In this document: positions 52,898 through 61,220 of the stretch, piece after piece
How the letters are laid out: each line of letters opens with the position of its first letter
Numbering within the stretch: position 1 is the stretch's first letter
NCBI RefSeq assembly: GCF_000412675.1
Contig: NC_021505.1
Span: 1,110,501 to 1,174,500, forward strand
DNA from: Pseudomonas putida NBRC 14164
Lineage (GTDB): Bacteria > Pseudomonadota > Gammaproteobacteria > Pseudomonadales > Pseudomonadaceae
Length of the DNA stretch: 64,000 bases
Reading direction: 5' to 3'
Translations under genes and position numbers: made by a program
The notes under the pieces: model-generated
What the model saw: the letters and a program-made list of their open reading frames with translations, nothing else
What the model was told of the DNA's origin: nothing
Database searches by the model: none

Positions 52898-53893
52898 ATG
52901 CGGGCTTTTTGGCTTTTTCTTTTCTTGATATTCAGCGTACCTGCGAGTTTCGCCGACCAGCGTTGTGACGCCCAGGTACCGGTGCAGCGTGCCGAACTGG
53001 GAGCGGTCAGCCTGGTGTACCAGAGCGTCGGGGTGCCTGGTGACCCGGCCTTGTTGCTGGTCATGGGCCTGGGCGGGCAACTGATCCATTGGCCGGACGA
53101 TGTGGTCGAGGCCTTGTGCCGCCAAGGCTTTCGGGTGATCCGTTATGACAACCGCGATGTTGGCCTGTCGCGCTGGAACCAGATGCCTCCGTCGGCCAAC
53201 CTGACGGTCGAGCTGTTACGTTACAAGCTGGGCCTGCCGGTGGCGGCGCCCTATACGCTGACGGACATGGCCGATGATGGCTTGCGCCTGATGGACGCGT
53301 TGGGTGTGCGTCAGTTTCATGTACTGGGCGTGAGCATGGGCGGCATGATCGCCCAGCATCTGGCGGCCATGGCACCCGAGCGCGTGCGCAGCCTGACCTT
53401 GGTCATGTCCAGTTCAGGGGCGGCTGGGCTGCCGGCGCCGGATCCGGCATTGGTGCAGTTGCTGGCCCGGCGCAGCGCGCCAAACCGCGAAGTGGCCATC
53501 GAGCAGCAGGCCGACCTGCTGGCGGCCCTGGGCAGCCCCGAGGTGCGGGACGACCGCGCTGTGTTGCTGCAGCAGGCGGCGGTCGCCTATGACCGGGCGT
53601 TCAACCCTGATGGGGCCAAGCGCCAGATCATGGCGATACTGGCCGAGCCGAGCCGTGTCGAGCTTTTGAATCAACTTCGTGTGCCGACCCTGGTGGTGCA
53701 TGGCACGGCCGACCCGTTGTTGCCGGTTATGCACGGTGTGCACCTGGCGGCGCACATTCAAGGCAGCCAGCTGCGGCTGATACCGGGGCTGGCGCACCGC
53801 TTTCAGGAGCCGTTCAAGGCGCCGCTGCTGGGGGCCGTATTGCCTTATTTGCAGGCGCATAGGCAAGAGGTCAAGCACATCGCAGGGCTGTGA
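52898..53893 (+). CDS. Exported alpha/beta-fold hydrolase
   Basis: 331 residues. A signal peptide ([19 protein letters not shown]) precedes an alpha/beta hydrolase domain. The oxyanion region is [11 protein letters not shown], the nucleophile elbow is GVSMGGM (Ser about residue 140), an acid lies in HGTADPLLP, and the His in LAHRF near the end completes the triad. Related proteins are esterases or lipases. The substrate is unknown. ATG 52898 is chosen because it starts the signal peptide. An earlier in-frame ATG (52808) would bury it. Confidence 0.82.
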   Translation: MRAFWLFLFLIFSVPASFADQRCDAQVPVQRAELGAVSLVYQSVGVPGDPALLLVMGLGGQLIHWPDDVVEALCRQGFRVIRYDNRDVGLSRWNQMPPSANLTVELLRYKLGLPVAAPYTLTDMADDGLRLMDALGVRQFHVLGVSMGGMIAQHLAAMAPERVRSLTLVMSSSGAAGLPAPDPALVQLLARRSAPNREVAIEQQADLLAALGSPEVRDDRAVLLQQAAVAYDRAFNPDGAKRQIMAILAEPSRVELLNQLRVPTLVVHGTADPLLPVMHGVHLAAHIQGSQLRLIPGLAHRFQEPFKAPLLGAVLPYLQAHRQEVKHIAGL

Positions 53894-53897
53894 CTCC

Positions 53898-54001
53898 GCG
53901 CTGGCTTCTTCGCGGGCTTGCCCGCTCCCACAGGTCCCGGACCAATCTCAGGCATTGTGGAGAACCTGTGGGAGCGGGCAAGCCCGCGAAGAAGCCAGCA
54001 C
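53898..54001. repeat. REP pair 13 (inverted)
   Basis: GCTGGCTTCTTCGCGGGCTT with GCCCGCTCCCACAGG is mirrored by CCTGTGGGAGCGGGCAAGCC with CGCGAAGAAGCCAGC. Both arms match almost perfectly over about 35 bases. It lies between the convergent hydrolase and glpM. Confidence 0.95.
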
Positions 54002-54010
54002 GAATTTTGA

Positions 54011-54346
54011 TCAGTGCATTCGCACCCACAAGGTCACCAGCACGGTAGCGGCTATCAGCCACGCTACTGTGGCCAGCGCCATCGACGCCTCCAGGCGCAG
54101 GCGGTCGACCAGCACATACAGGGTCGCCAGGTACACGAAATACGGAATGATCGACCACATGCCGAACAGGATGGTGGTCTTCAGGTCGGCAATGCTGCGC
54201 CCCTTGCCAACGATGTAGTGGGCAATCAGGGCAAAGGTGGGAAACAGCGGCACCAGCCCGGCGATGTAGTAGTTGCGCGTCTTCGACAGCACCGCCAGCA
54301 GCAGCACCACGCCAGCGCCCAGGGCAGCTTTGAATACCAGATCCAC
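54011..54346 (-). CDS. glpM: GlpM-family small membrane protein
   Basis: A 111-residue integral membrane protein with four helices. The opening (M)DLVFKAALGAGVVLLLAVLS and NYYIAGLVPLFPTFALIAHY match the GlpM family, first noted for an effect on alginate production in P. aeruginosa but of unknown mechanism. It starts with GTG 54346 after GGAAAG. It is 25 bases downstream of aauR and may be co-transcribed with it. Confidence 0.85.
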   Translation of the reverse strand: MDLVFKAALGAGVVLLLAVLSKTRNYYIAGLVPLFPTFALIAHYIVGKGRSIADLKTTILFGMWSIIPYFVYLATLYVLVDRLRLEASMALATVAWLIAATVLVTLWVRMH

Positions 54347-54371
54347 GTTGTCTTTCCAGTTCAGGTTGAGG

Positions 54372-55700
54372 TCAGCCGAGGCCGTACTTTTTCACTTTGT
54401 CGAACAGCGTGGTCTTGGCCATGCCCAGCTCCTGGCTGGCCTGGCTCAGGTTGCCCCCCGTGCGTTGCAGGGCATCGCCAAGCAGGTTGCGTTCGAATGC
54501 TTCCACCGCTTCGGCAAAGCCCAGGCCCTGGCTGGCGCCGCCGCTGGGGCCTTTCTTGAAGGCTGGCAGGCCAAGGGCATGGCGTTCAGCCACGTTGCGC
54601 AACTCGCGCACGTTGCCCGGCCAGTCGTGGGCCATCAGGCGTGAGAGGATCTGGCTGTCCAGCGCCGGTGCTTCACGGTCGAAGCGCAGTGCGGACTGCT
54701 GGAGGAAGTGCTCGAACAGCTGCGTGATGTCTTCGCGGCGCTCGCGCAGGGGTGGCAGCTCGAGGGTCACCACGTTCAGGCGGTAGTACAGGTCGCTGCG
54801 GAACTGGCCGCTCTGGCCCATGCTGTCGAGGTCGGCCTTGGTCGCGGCGATTACCCGGCAGTCCACCGGGATGCTTTGGTTCGAACCTAGCCGCTCCAGC
54901 GTGCGTTCCTGCAGTACGCGCAGCAGCTTGATCTGCAGGTTGATCGGCATGCTCTCCACTTCATCGAGGAACAGCGTGCCACCGTTGGCGTGTTCGATCT
55001 TGCCGATACGGCGTTTGCCGGCGCCGGTGAAGGCGTTGGCCTCGTGGCCGAAAATTTCGCTTTCGAACAGGTTCTCCGGCAGGCCGCCACAGTTCAGCGC
55101 CACAAAGGGCTGGCCCTGGCGCCGGCTGAAATCGTGCAGGCAACGGGCGACCAGTTCCTTGCCGGTGCCGGTCTCGCCTTCGATCAGCACGTTGGCCGAC
55201 GTATCGGCGACGTTGGCAATCAGTTCGCGCAAGTGTTCCATGGCCGACGAACGACCGATAATGCGTCCCTCCAGGCTGCTCTGCTCGGCCAGTTGGCGGC
55301 GCAGGGCCACCACTTCGCGCGACAGCCCGCGATGTTCGAGGGCGCGGCGCACCACGTCGACCAGGCGTTCGGGGGAGAACGGTTTTTCCATGAAGTCGTA
55401 GGCGCCGTTGCGCATGGCGCCGACCGCCATGTCGATATCACCGTGGCCGGTGATCAACACCACCGGCAGGCTGCGGTCACGGGCCTTCAGGCGGTTTAGC
55501 AGCTCCAGGCCATCGATGCCCGGCAGGCGGATATCGCTGACGACGATGCCGGCGAAATCGTCGCCGATGCGTTCCAGCGCTTGTTCGGCGCTGCCCACGC
55601 CTTCGCAGGCGATATCCTCCAGGGCCAGGGCCTGCTGGCAGCCGAGCAGCACATGCGGGTCGTCTTCGACGATCAGGACGGTAAGAGGCGCTTGGTTCAT
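54372..55700 (-). CDS. aauR: Sigma-54-dependent response regulator AauR (DctD-like)
   Basis: A 442-residue enhancer-binding protein that activates acidic amino acid uptake genes. The receiver (1-120) has phospho-Asp 56 in VVSDIRLPG. The AAA+ domain has Walker A GETGTGKE (175-182) and the sigma-54 contact loop reads NAFTGA at 222-227 where the family norm is GAFTGA. A Fis-type helix-turn-helix ends the protein (GGNLSQASQELGMAKTTLFD). It overlaps aauS by four bases. Two boxes of the form TTCGGNNNNCCGAA upstream of aatJ fit its reported binding motif. The name rests on the adjacent aat genes, as in P. putida and P. aeruginosa. Confidence 0.92.
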   Translation of the reverse strand: MNQAPLTVLIVEDDPHVLLGCQQALALEDIACEGVGSAEQALERIGDDFAGIVVSDIRLPGIDGLELLNRLKARDRSLPVVLITGHGDIDMAVGAMRNGAYDFMEKPFSPERLVDVVRRALEHRGLSREVVALRRQLAEQSSLEGRIIGRSSAMEHLRELIANVADTSANVLIEGETGTGKELVARCLHDFSRRQGQPFVALNCGGLPENLFESEIFGHEANAFTGAGKRRIGKIEHANGGTLFLDEVESMPINLQIKLLRVLQERTLERLGSNQSIPVDCRVIAATKADLDSMGQSGQFRSDLYYRLNVVTLELPPLRERREDITQLFEHFLQQSALRFDREAPALDSQILSRLMAHDWPGNVRELRNVAERHALGLPAFKKGPSGGASQGLGFAEAVEAFERNLLGDALQRTGGNLSQASQELGMAKTTLFDKVKKYGLG

Positions 55701-57604
55701 GGGTGCTCTGCCGATTCGCTAGGGGGGGAGACCAGGGGGAGGGCCAGGACGAAGGCCGTGCCGCCGGTGACGGGGTGCTCGACGTTGAGGCTGCCCTTGG
55801 CGGCGGCGGCAAGGCTCGCCGACAGGGTCAGGCCCAGGCCCAGGCCATGTTCGCCCGGTTTGGTGGTGAAGAACGGTTCGAACAGGTGCTTGCGCGCCTC
55901 GGCGTCGATGCCGTGGCCATTGTCGCGCACCTGCAGGCGGTACTTGTCGCCTTGCAGCTCGCCTTCCAGCCACAGCTCGGGCAACGGTTGCGCGGCCATG
56001 GCATCGAGGGCGTTGCCGATCAGGTTGACCAGGATCTGCTCCAGGCGGGTTTGGTCGATGGCCAGTTGCTGGTCCTCGAACTGGTGGTGCAACTGCAAAT
56101 GGCAGGCGCTGATGCGGTTGGCCAGCACCTGCAAGGTGGCTTCAACCGCCTTGGCCAGCGAGGCCTGGCCGCTGTCGTCACCACGCCGGGCGAACGAGCG
56201 CAGGCTGGCGGTGATACGCCCCATGCGGTCGATCAGGTCGTTCATGGTGCGCAGGTTGGTGCTGGCGGTTTCCAGTGCCCCGCGTTCGAGGAAGCGCACG
56301 GTGTTGCCAGACAACGTGCGCAGCGCGGCCAGCGGCTGGTTGAGCTCATGGGCAATGCTGGTGGACATCTGCCCGATGGCGGCCAGCTTGCCAGCCTGCA
56401 CCAGCTCATCCTGGGCGTGGCGCAAGGTTTGCTCGGCATGCCGGCGCTCGCGAATCTGGCCTTTCAGGCGTTCGTTGCTGGCGCGCAGGTCTGCCGTGCG
56501 TTCGGCAATGCGCCGTTCCAGCTGGCTGTTGGCTTCCTCAAGGGCCTCGCGGGCCGCCAAGCGGGTGGCGATGACCTTGCGTCGCTCGTTCCAGGCAATG
56601 CCGAGGATTGCCAGCAAGGCAAATGCCACGCCCACCAGGATGCCCTGCACCATGGATTCGCGGCGCAGGTCCTGCAGCGGGGTCAGCAGGGTAAAGTGCC
56701 AAGGCGTGTCGGCCAGGCGCCGGGTCTGGGCCAGGTAGGCGACTTCGTGCGGCTTGCCCTGGGCAGTCTCGCTGTTGGCCGGGAAGGTCAGTTTTTCCAC
56801 GCCATCGGCCAGGGTTTCCCGGGCCAGTGGCTGCAGTTCGTTGAGCGGCCACCAGTAGTATTGCAGGCTGCGCGCCAGGCGCTCCTTGATTTGCGGGGTC
56901 AGGGGGCGCACCGATTTCAGGCGCCGGGCCGGGTCACTGGAGAGGATGATGATGCCGTTTTCGTCGCTGACGAACGCCTCCAGGCGGGCACGTTGCCAGC
57001 GCTCTTCGAGGGTGTCCAGGCGCACCTTGATCACTGCCACGCCAATGATCTTGCCGTGCTCTTCAAGCCCATGGGCCAGGTAATAGCCGGCCTCGCCCGT
57101 GGTGCTGCCGATGCCGTAGAAACGCCCGGGCTCGCCGCGCACGGCGGTCTGGAAGTAGGCGCGGAACGACAGGTCTTCACCGAGGAACGAGTCGGCGTCG
57201 CGCCAGTTGCTGGTGGCCTGTACCCGGCCATTGGTATCGAGGACGAAAATGGCGCGGCTGCGGCTGCGCCTGTTCAGGCCTTCGAGGTATTCGTTGACCG
57301 CCTGGCGGGAGCCGCCGTCCGGGTCGGTGAGCAGGTGCGAGACGCTGTCTTCCAGCTCCAGCAGGCTCGGCAGGTAGGTGTATTTGCTGATTTCGCTTTC
57401 GACCGTGCGCGCATGCAGCTCCAGCTGGCGTTCGCCGTTTTCGCTGAGGGTGCGGATGCCGTTGCTCTCGCTGATCAGGTAGCCAGCCAGCCCTAAGCCG
57501 ACCATCAGCAGGATGATCAGTGGAGGTAACAGCAATTGGCGGATCAGACGGGATTTCACGGCAGGCTTGGCAGGGCGAAGTAGCGAGGGGTCGCATTTCA
57601 TCAC
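55697..57604 (-). CDS. aauS: Sensor histidine kinase AauS (DctB-like)
   Basis: A 635-residue inner-membrane kinase for glutamate/aspartate sensing. Helices near residues 23-45 and 325-345 enclose a periplasmic double-Cache sensor domain of about 280 residues. A coiled-coil linker (REALEEANSQLERRIAERTA) follows, then the H box SIAHELNQPLAALRTLSG, the N box QILVNLIGNALDAMAAQP and the ATP motifs RDNGHGID and GLGLGLTLS. It overlaps aauR (ATGA). A 14-bp hairpin separates it from aatP. Confidence 0.92.
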   Translation of the reverse strand: MMKCDPSLLRPAKPAVKSRLIRQLLLPPLIILLMVGLGLAGYLISESNGIRTLSENGERQLELHARTVESEISKYTYLPSLLELEDSVSHLLTDPDGGSRQAVNEYLEGLNRRSRSRAIFVLDTNGRVQATSNWRDADSFLGEDLSFRAYFQTAVRGEPGRFYGIGSTTGEAGYYLAHGLEEHGKIIGVAVIKVRLDTLEERWQRARLEAFVSDENGIIILSSDPARRLKSVRPLTPQIKERLARSLQYYWWPLNELQPLARETLADGVEKLTFPANSETAQGKPHEVAYLAQTRRLADTPWHFTLLTPLQDLRRESMVQGILVGVAFALLAILGIAWNERRKVIATRLAAREALEEANSQLERRIAERTADLRASNERLKGQIRERRHAEQTLRHAQDELVQAGKLAAIGQMSTSIAHELNQPLAALRTLSGNTVRFLERGALETASTNLRTMNDLIDRMGRITASLRSFARRGDDSGQASLAKAVEATLQVLANRISACHLQLHHQFEDQQLAIDQTRLEQILVNLIGNALDAMAAQPLPELWLEGELQGDKYRLQVRDNGHGIDAEARKHLFEPFFTTKPGEHGLGLGLTLSASLAAAAKGSLNVEHPVTGGTAFVLALPLVSPPSESAEHP

Positions 57605-57621
57605 AGTGGCCTTGTCACGAC

Positions 57622-57662
57622 CAGCATCCGCTGCCCGGTGGGTCCCGTGGCAGCGGATGCTG
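57622..57662 (-). terminator. Strong hairpin between aatP and aauS
   Basis: CAGCATCCGCTGCC and GGCAGCGGATGCTG form a perfect 14-bp stem over a 13-base loop, starting nine bases after the aatP stop codon. It has no T-run, so it may end most transporter transcripts or protect their 3' ends while letting some reach aauSR. Confidence 0.7.
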
Positions 57663-57670
57663 TGGCCGGA

Positions 57671-58405
57671 TCAGTGCTGCAGGATCTTGCTGAGGAAGTG
57701 CTGGGTGCGTTGGTCGCGGGCACTCTGATCACCGAAGAACTCTTCCTTGGTGCAGTCTTCGATGATGCTGCCCTTGTCCATGAAGATGACCCGGTTGGCG
57801 ACCTTGCGGGCAAAGCCCATTTCGTGGGTCACGCACATCATGGTCATGCCTTCGTGGGCCAGTTGCACCATTACGTCCAGCACCTCGCTGACCATTTCCG
57901 GGTCCAGTGCCGAGGTGGGTTCGTCGAACAGCATGACGATCGGGTCCATTGACAGCGCACGGGCGATGGCCACTCGCTGCTGCTGGCCGCCGGAAAGCTG
58001 GCCAGGGTGCTTGTGCGCATGCGCTGACAAGCCCACCCGCTCAAGCAGGGCGAGGCCCTTCTTGGTGGCTTCTTCCTTGCTCCGGCCCAGTACCTTGATC
58101 TGCGCGATGGTCAGGTTCTCGGTGATGGTCAGGTGCGGGAACAGTTCGAAGTGCTGGAACACCATGCCCACCCGCGAACGCAGCTTCGGCAGGTTGGTTT
58201 TCGGGTCGGAGATCGACGTGCCGTCGACCACGATGTCGCCCTTCTGGAACGGCTCCAGCGCGTTGACGCATTTGATCAGGGTGGACTTGCCCGAGCCCGA
58301 CGGGCCGCAGACTACCACCACTTCACCTTTCTTGACCTCGGTGTTGCAATCGGTCAGTACCTGGAAGTCGCCGTACCACTTGTTGACGTTCTTGATGGAA
58401 ATCAT
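57671..58405 (-). CDS. aatP: Acidic amino acid ABC transporter, ATP-binding protein AatP (GltL-like)
   Basis: A 244-residue ATPase that powers glutamate/aspartate import. Walker [10 protein letters not shown], the signature LSGGQQQR and Walker [15 protein letters not shown] are intact, with the switch His in [12 protein letters not shown] 58405 overlaps the aatM stop, giving [15 protein letters not shown], the usual N terminus. It is last in the aatJ-Q-M-P series. Confidence 0.95.
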   Translation of the reverse strand: MISIKNVNKWYGDFQVLTDCNTEVKKGEVVVVCGPSGSGKSTLIKCVNALEPFQKGDIVVDGTSISDPKTNLPKLRSRVGMVFQHFELFPHLTITENLTIAQIKVLGRSKEEATKKGLALLERVGLSAHAHKHPGQLSGGQQQRVAIARALSMDPIVMLFDEPTSALDPEMVSEVLDVMVQLAHEGMTMMCVTHEMGFARKVANRVIFMDKGSIIEDCTKEEFFGDQSARDQRTQHFLSKILQH

Positions 58406-59073
58406 ACGGTGATCCTTTTTTGCAGGCGCTTGACCAGCCACGAAGCGGAGAAGCTGATGATGAAGTAGACGACGCCGGCGAAGATCAGGAACTCATGGGA
58501 GCGCCCGATGATATCGCCGTTGGAACGTGCCGAGTTGAGGAAGTCCACCAGGCCCACGGTGTATACCAGCGAGGTGTCCTGGAACAGGATGATGCTCTGC
58601 TGCAGCAGCAGCGGGGTCATCTTGCGGAACGCCTGGGGCAGGATGATCAGGCGCATGGTTTGCGCGTAGTTCATGCCCAGCGCCTGCGCGGCGCCCATCT
58701 GGCCTTTGGAAATCGACTGCACGCCGGCACGCACGATTTCGCAGAAGTACGCGGCCTCGAACATCATGAAGGCCACCACGCAAGAGGTGAACGCACCCAC
58801 TGGCGTGTCTTCGCCGGTAATCCAGCGCAGCACGAACGGCACCGCCAGGTAGAACCAGGTAATTACAAGCAGCAGTGGGATCGAGCGGAAGTAGTTGACG
58901 TAGGCACCTGCCACACGGGACAGCAGCTTGCTCGACGACAGGCGCATCAGGGCCAGGATGGTGCCCAGTGCAATACCACCGACAACGCCCATGACCATCA
59001 GCTGCAGGGTCATGACCATGCCTTCCCACAGGGCAGGCAGGGCCGGGATGATTTCGCTGAAATCCATGTCCAT
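58402..59073 (-). CDS. aatM: Acidic amino acid ABC transporter, permease AatM (GltK-like)
   Basis: A 223-residue inner-membrane subunit with five or six helices. The EAA loop that contacts the ATPase is [21 protein letters not shown]. It forms the translocation pore with AatQ. It begins immediately after the aatQ stop (no gap) and overlaps aatP by four bases. Confidence 0.94.
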   Translation of the reverse strand: MDMDFSEIIPALPALWEGMVMTLQLMVMGVVGGIALGTILALMRLSSSKLLSRVAGAYVNYFRSIPLLLVITWFYLAVPFVLRWITGEDTPVGAFTSCVVAFMMFEAAYFCEIVRAGVQSISKGQMGAAQALGMNYAQTMRLIILPQAFRKMTPLLLQQSIILFQDTSLVYTVGLVDFLNSARSNGDIIGRSHEFLIFAGVVYFIISFSASWLVKRLQKRITV

Positions 59074-59820
59074 TTACTTGCCCCCCACGGAAATCAGGCC
59101 AGGCACGGCGACTTTCTTCTCGACCATGCGCATCAGCAGCATCAGGCCCATGTTCAGGGTGAAGTAGATCAGCGTGGCCAGAGTGAACGCCTCAAACAGG
59201 TTGGCGGAGAACTCGGCGGTCTGCTTGGTCTGCGCCAGCAGCTCCATCAGGCCGATCAGCGACGCCACCGAGGAGTTCTTGAAGACGTTGAGGAACTCGG
59301 AGGTGAGCGGCGGAATGATGATCCGGTAAGCCTGCGGCAGCAGCACGTTGTTATAGATTTGCGGGAGGCTGAACCCCATGGCACGGGCGGCGGCTTCCTG
59401 GCCTTTGGGCAGCGCCTGAATCCCTGTACGCACCTGTTCGCAGACGCGGGCGGCGGTGAACAGGCCCAGGCAGACGACCACGCTGATCAGCGCCGAGGTG
59501 GTCGGGTTGAGGTCCTGCTTGAACCATTCCTGCAAGCCTTCCGGCAGCAGGTCCGGTACCAGGAAGTACCAGATGAACAGCTGCACTAGCAGTGGCACGT
59601 TGCGGAACAGTTCCACGTAGGCGGTAGCGATGCCCGATACCAGGCGGTTCGGCACGGTACGCATGACACCGAGGAGTGACCCCAGCAGCAGCGCAATGAT
59701 CCAGGCGGTGATGGCGATGGCGATGGTCCAGCCCAGGCCGGTGATGTACCAGTCCAGATAGGTTTCGCTGCCCACGCCGGTGGACTTGAAGAACACGCCC
59801 CAGTCCCAGTTGTAATTCAT
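59074..59820 (-). CDS. aatQ: Acidic amino acid ABC transporter, permease AatQ (GltJ-like)
   Basis: A 248-residue permease of the His/Glu/Gln family (HisMQ type). The EAA loop EAAARAMGFSLPQIYNNVLL is followed by PQAYRIIIPP. About five helices. It is separated from the binding-protein gene aatJ by 142 bases that hold a strong hairpin, which should lower its expression relative to aatJ. Confidence 0.94.
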   Translation of the reverse strand: MNYNWDWGVFFKSTGVGSETYLDWYITGLGWTIAIAITAWIIALLLGSLLGVMRTVPNRLVSGIATAYVELFRNVPLLVQLFIWYFLVPDLLPEGLQEWFKQDLNPTTSALISVVVCLGLFTAARVCEQVRTGIQALPKGQEAAARAMGFSLPQIYNNVLLPQAYRIIIPPLTSEFLNVFKNSSVASLIGLMELLAQTKQTAEFSANLFEAFTLATLIYFTLNMGLMLLMRMVEKKVAVPGLISVGGK

Positions 59821-59862
59821 CGGGATTTCCCCTCAGACGGTTGTTTCACGGGCACCTTCGAG

Positions 59863-59891
59863 CATCCGGGGGCGTTTGGCGCCCTCGGATG
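59863..59891 (-). promoter_or_regulatory. Hairpin between aatJ and aatQ
   Basis: CATCCGGGGGCG and CGCCCTCGGATG pair over a five-base loop (12 positions, one mismatch on the transcript strand). Such stems after binding-protein genes often stabilise the upstream message or attenuate the downstream one. Confidence 0.65.
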
Positions 59892-59962
59892 AAAGGTTAG
59901 ACACTAATGAGTGGCCTGCAGAATTGATTCGTGCTGTTGAGCACCAGGCCACTATCTGAGGA

Positions 59963-60880
59963 TCAGGACTTCTTCTCGTCCGCAGCCTTGTCGGTCGGCT
60001 CGGCGATCAGCTTTTTCAGCTCGTCGCTCATCGGGAACTGCAGGTTCAGGCCTTTTGGCGGGATCGGCTGATTGAACCACTTGTCGTAGCTCTTGTTGAC
60101 TTCGCCCGACTTGAAGTAGCCCACGATGGCGTCGTCGACCGCTTTCTTGAACGCAGCATCTTCCTTGCGCACCATGCAGCCGTAGATTTCGTACGATTGC
60201 GGGGTACCGGTGATGACCCAGTCGGATGGCTTGCGCGCCTTGGCCATTTCACCGGCCAGCAGCGCGTCGTCGATCATGAAGGCCACCGCGCGGCCGCTTT
60301 CGAGCATGTTGAAGGCTTCACCGTGGTCCTTGGCGGAAATCACGTTCATCTTCATCTGCTTGTCGGCGTTCATCGCCTTGAGGATGCGCTCGGAGGTGGT
60401 ACCGGCGGTGGTCACCACGTTCTTGCCGGCCAGGTCCGGGAAGTCTTTGTATGCAGGCGCACCGTCCTTGACCTTGGTCAACAGGCGGGTACCGACTTCG
60501 AAGATGCCGACCGAGAAGCCGACTTGTTGCTGGCGCTCGACGTTGTTGGTGGTGGAGCCGCACTCAAGGTCGACGGTGCCGTTCTGCACCAGCGGGATGC
60601 GGGTCTGGGAGGTGACCAGGTTGTAACGGACCTTGATGTCCGTACCCAGTTGCTTCTTCAGGGCGTCGACGACAGCCAGCTGGATGTCATGCGAGTAGCC
60701 CACGGGCTCGGGTTTGCCGGCCAGGTAGGAAAACGGGATGGAGGAGTCGCGGTGGCCCAGGGTGATGGTGCCCGATTCCTTGATCTTCTTCAGGGTGCCA
60801 GTCAGTTCTTCGGCCATGGCCGGCGAAGCGATCACAGCGGCCGCGATGGCGGCGCCCAGCAATTGACGAACGATACGCAT
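59963..60880 (-). CDS. aatJ: Glutamate/aspartate ABC transporter, periplasmic binding protein AatJ (GltI-like)
   Basis: A 305-residue exported binding protein for acidic amino acids. The signal peptide MRIVRQLLGAAIAAAVIASP ends AMA. The mature part has the family wording LKKIKESGTITLGHRDSSIPFSY, VDLECGSTTNNVERQQQVGFS and the later ligand loop TTAGTTSERI. ATG 60880 follows GAGGAAAA and starts the signal peptide. Frame sequence further upstream is leader. Transcription is expected from the sigma-54 promoter at 60983-60998 with AauR boxes upstream. Confidence 0.95.
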   Translation of the reverse strand: MRIVRQLLGAAIAAAVIASPAMAEELTGTLKKIKESGTITLGHRDSSIPFSYLAGKPEPVGYSHDIQLAVVDALKKQLGTDIKVRYNLVTSQTRIPLVQNGTVDLECGSTTNNVERQQQVGFSVGIFEVGTRLLTKVKDGAPAYKDFPDLAGKNVVTTAGTTSERILKAMNADKQMKMNVISAKDHGEAFNMLESGRAVAFMIDDALLAGEMAKARKPSDWVITGTPQSYEIYGCMVRKEDAAFKKAVDDAIVGYFKSGEVNKSYDKWFNQPIPPKGLNLQFPMSDELKKLIAEPTDKAADEKKS

Positions 60881-60896
60881 CAAATTTTCCTCGACG

Positions 60897-60911
60897 TGTT
60901 TGTTTTTTTTA
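60897..60911 (-). promoter_or_regulatory. A-rich CA-type motif in the aatJ leader
   Basis: On the transcript strand the stretch reads AAAAAAAACAAACA, matching the AANAANAA Hfq/Crc pattern. It lies 17-31 bases before the ATG and next to the ribosome site GAGG. Confidence 0.45.
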
Positions 60912-60982
60912 TGGAGCCGTTGGCGGACTCTTTCGTTCAACGAATACAGCAAGAAGCGAGTGCATTCGGCTACCAAGTGTAG

Positions 60983-60998
60983 AGCATGAGTCGTGCCA
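60983..60998 (-). promoter_or_regulatory. Sigma-54 promoter of aatJ
   Basis: On the gene strand TGGCACGACTCATGCT: GG and GC exactly 10 bases apart, matching TGGCACGNNNNTTGCT with one mismatch. It lies about 105 bases upstream of aatJ. Confidence 0.85.
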
Positions 60999-61075
60999 AG
61001 CCCTGCCAAAGATCATAACCCCGCGCAAAGCCTGGGCATGAACCCTGTATGCAGGTTTTTGAACATTCTTCTGCT

Positions 61076-61089
61076 GTCGGATCACCGAA
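61076..61089. promoter_or_regulatory. AauR-type box 1
   Basis: GTCGG-ATCA-CCGAA matches TTCGGNNNNCCGAA with one mismatch. It is about 80 bases upstream of the sigma-54 promoter and 31 bases (three helical turns) from box 2. Confidence 0.65.
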
Positions 61090-61103
61090 CGAGGGGTGGT
61101 ATT

Positions 61104-61123
61104 TCGTTCGGCTATCCGAACGA
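61104..61123. promoter_or_regulatory. AauR-type box 2
   Basis: TCGTTCGG-CTAT-CCGAACGA, a perfect 8+8 inverted repeat containing an exact TTCGGNNNNCCGAA. The position, 105-140 bases upstream of the sigma-54 promoter, is that of an enhancer site. Confidence 0.85.
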
Positions 61124-61220
61124 ATGTGGGGGCTCTGAACGGGGTGCTCCAGCAATAAGTAACACCCGTCGCGCAAGGCCAACTGTTGAGCTTGCTGCTT
61201 CATCTTCTGGAGCTCTTGCC

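Larger units (their letters stand above)
60881..61220. other. Divergent aatJ / LRR-protein control region
   Basis: 340 bases without a gene. It holds, from aatJ outward, an A-rich leader motif, a sigma-54 promoter and two AauR-type boxes. No clear promoter for the divergent LRR-protein gene is seen. Confidence 0.75.
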
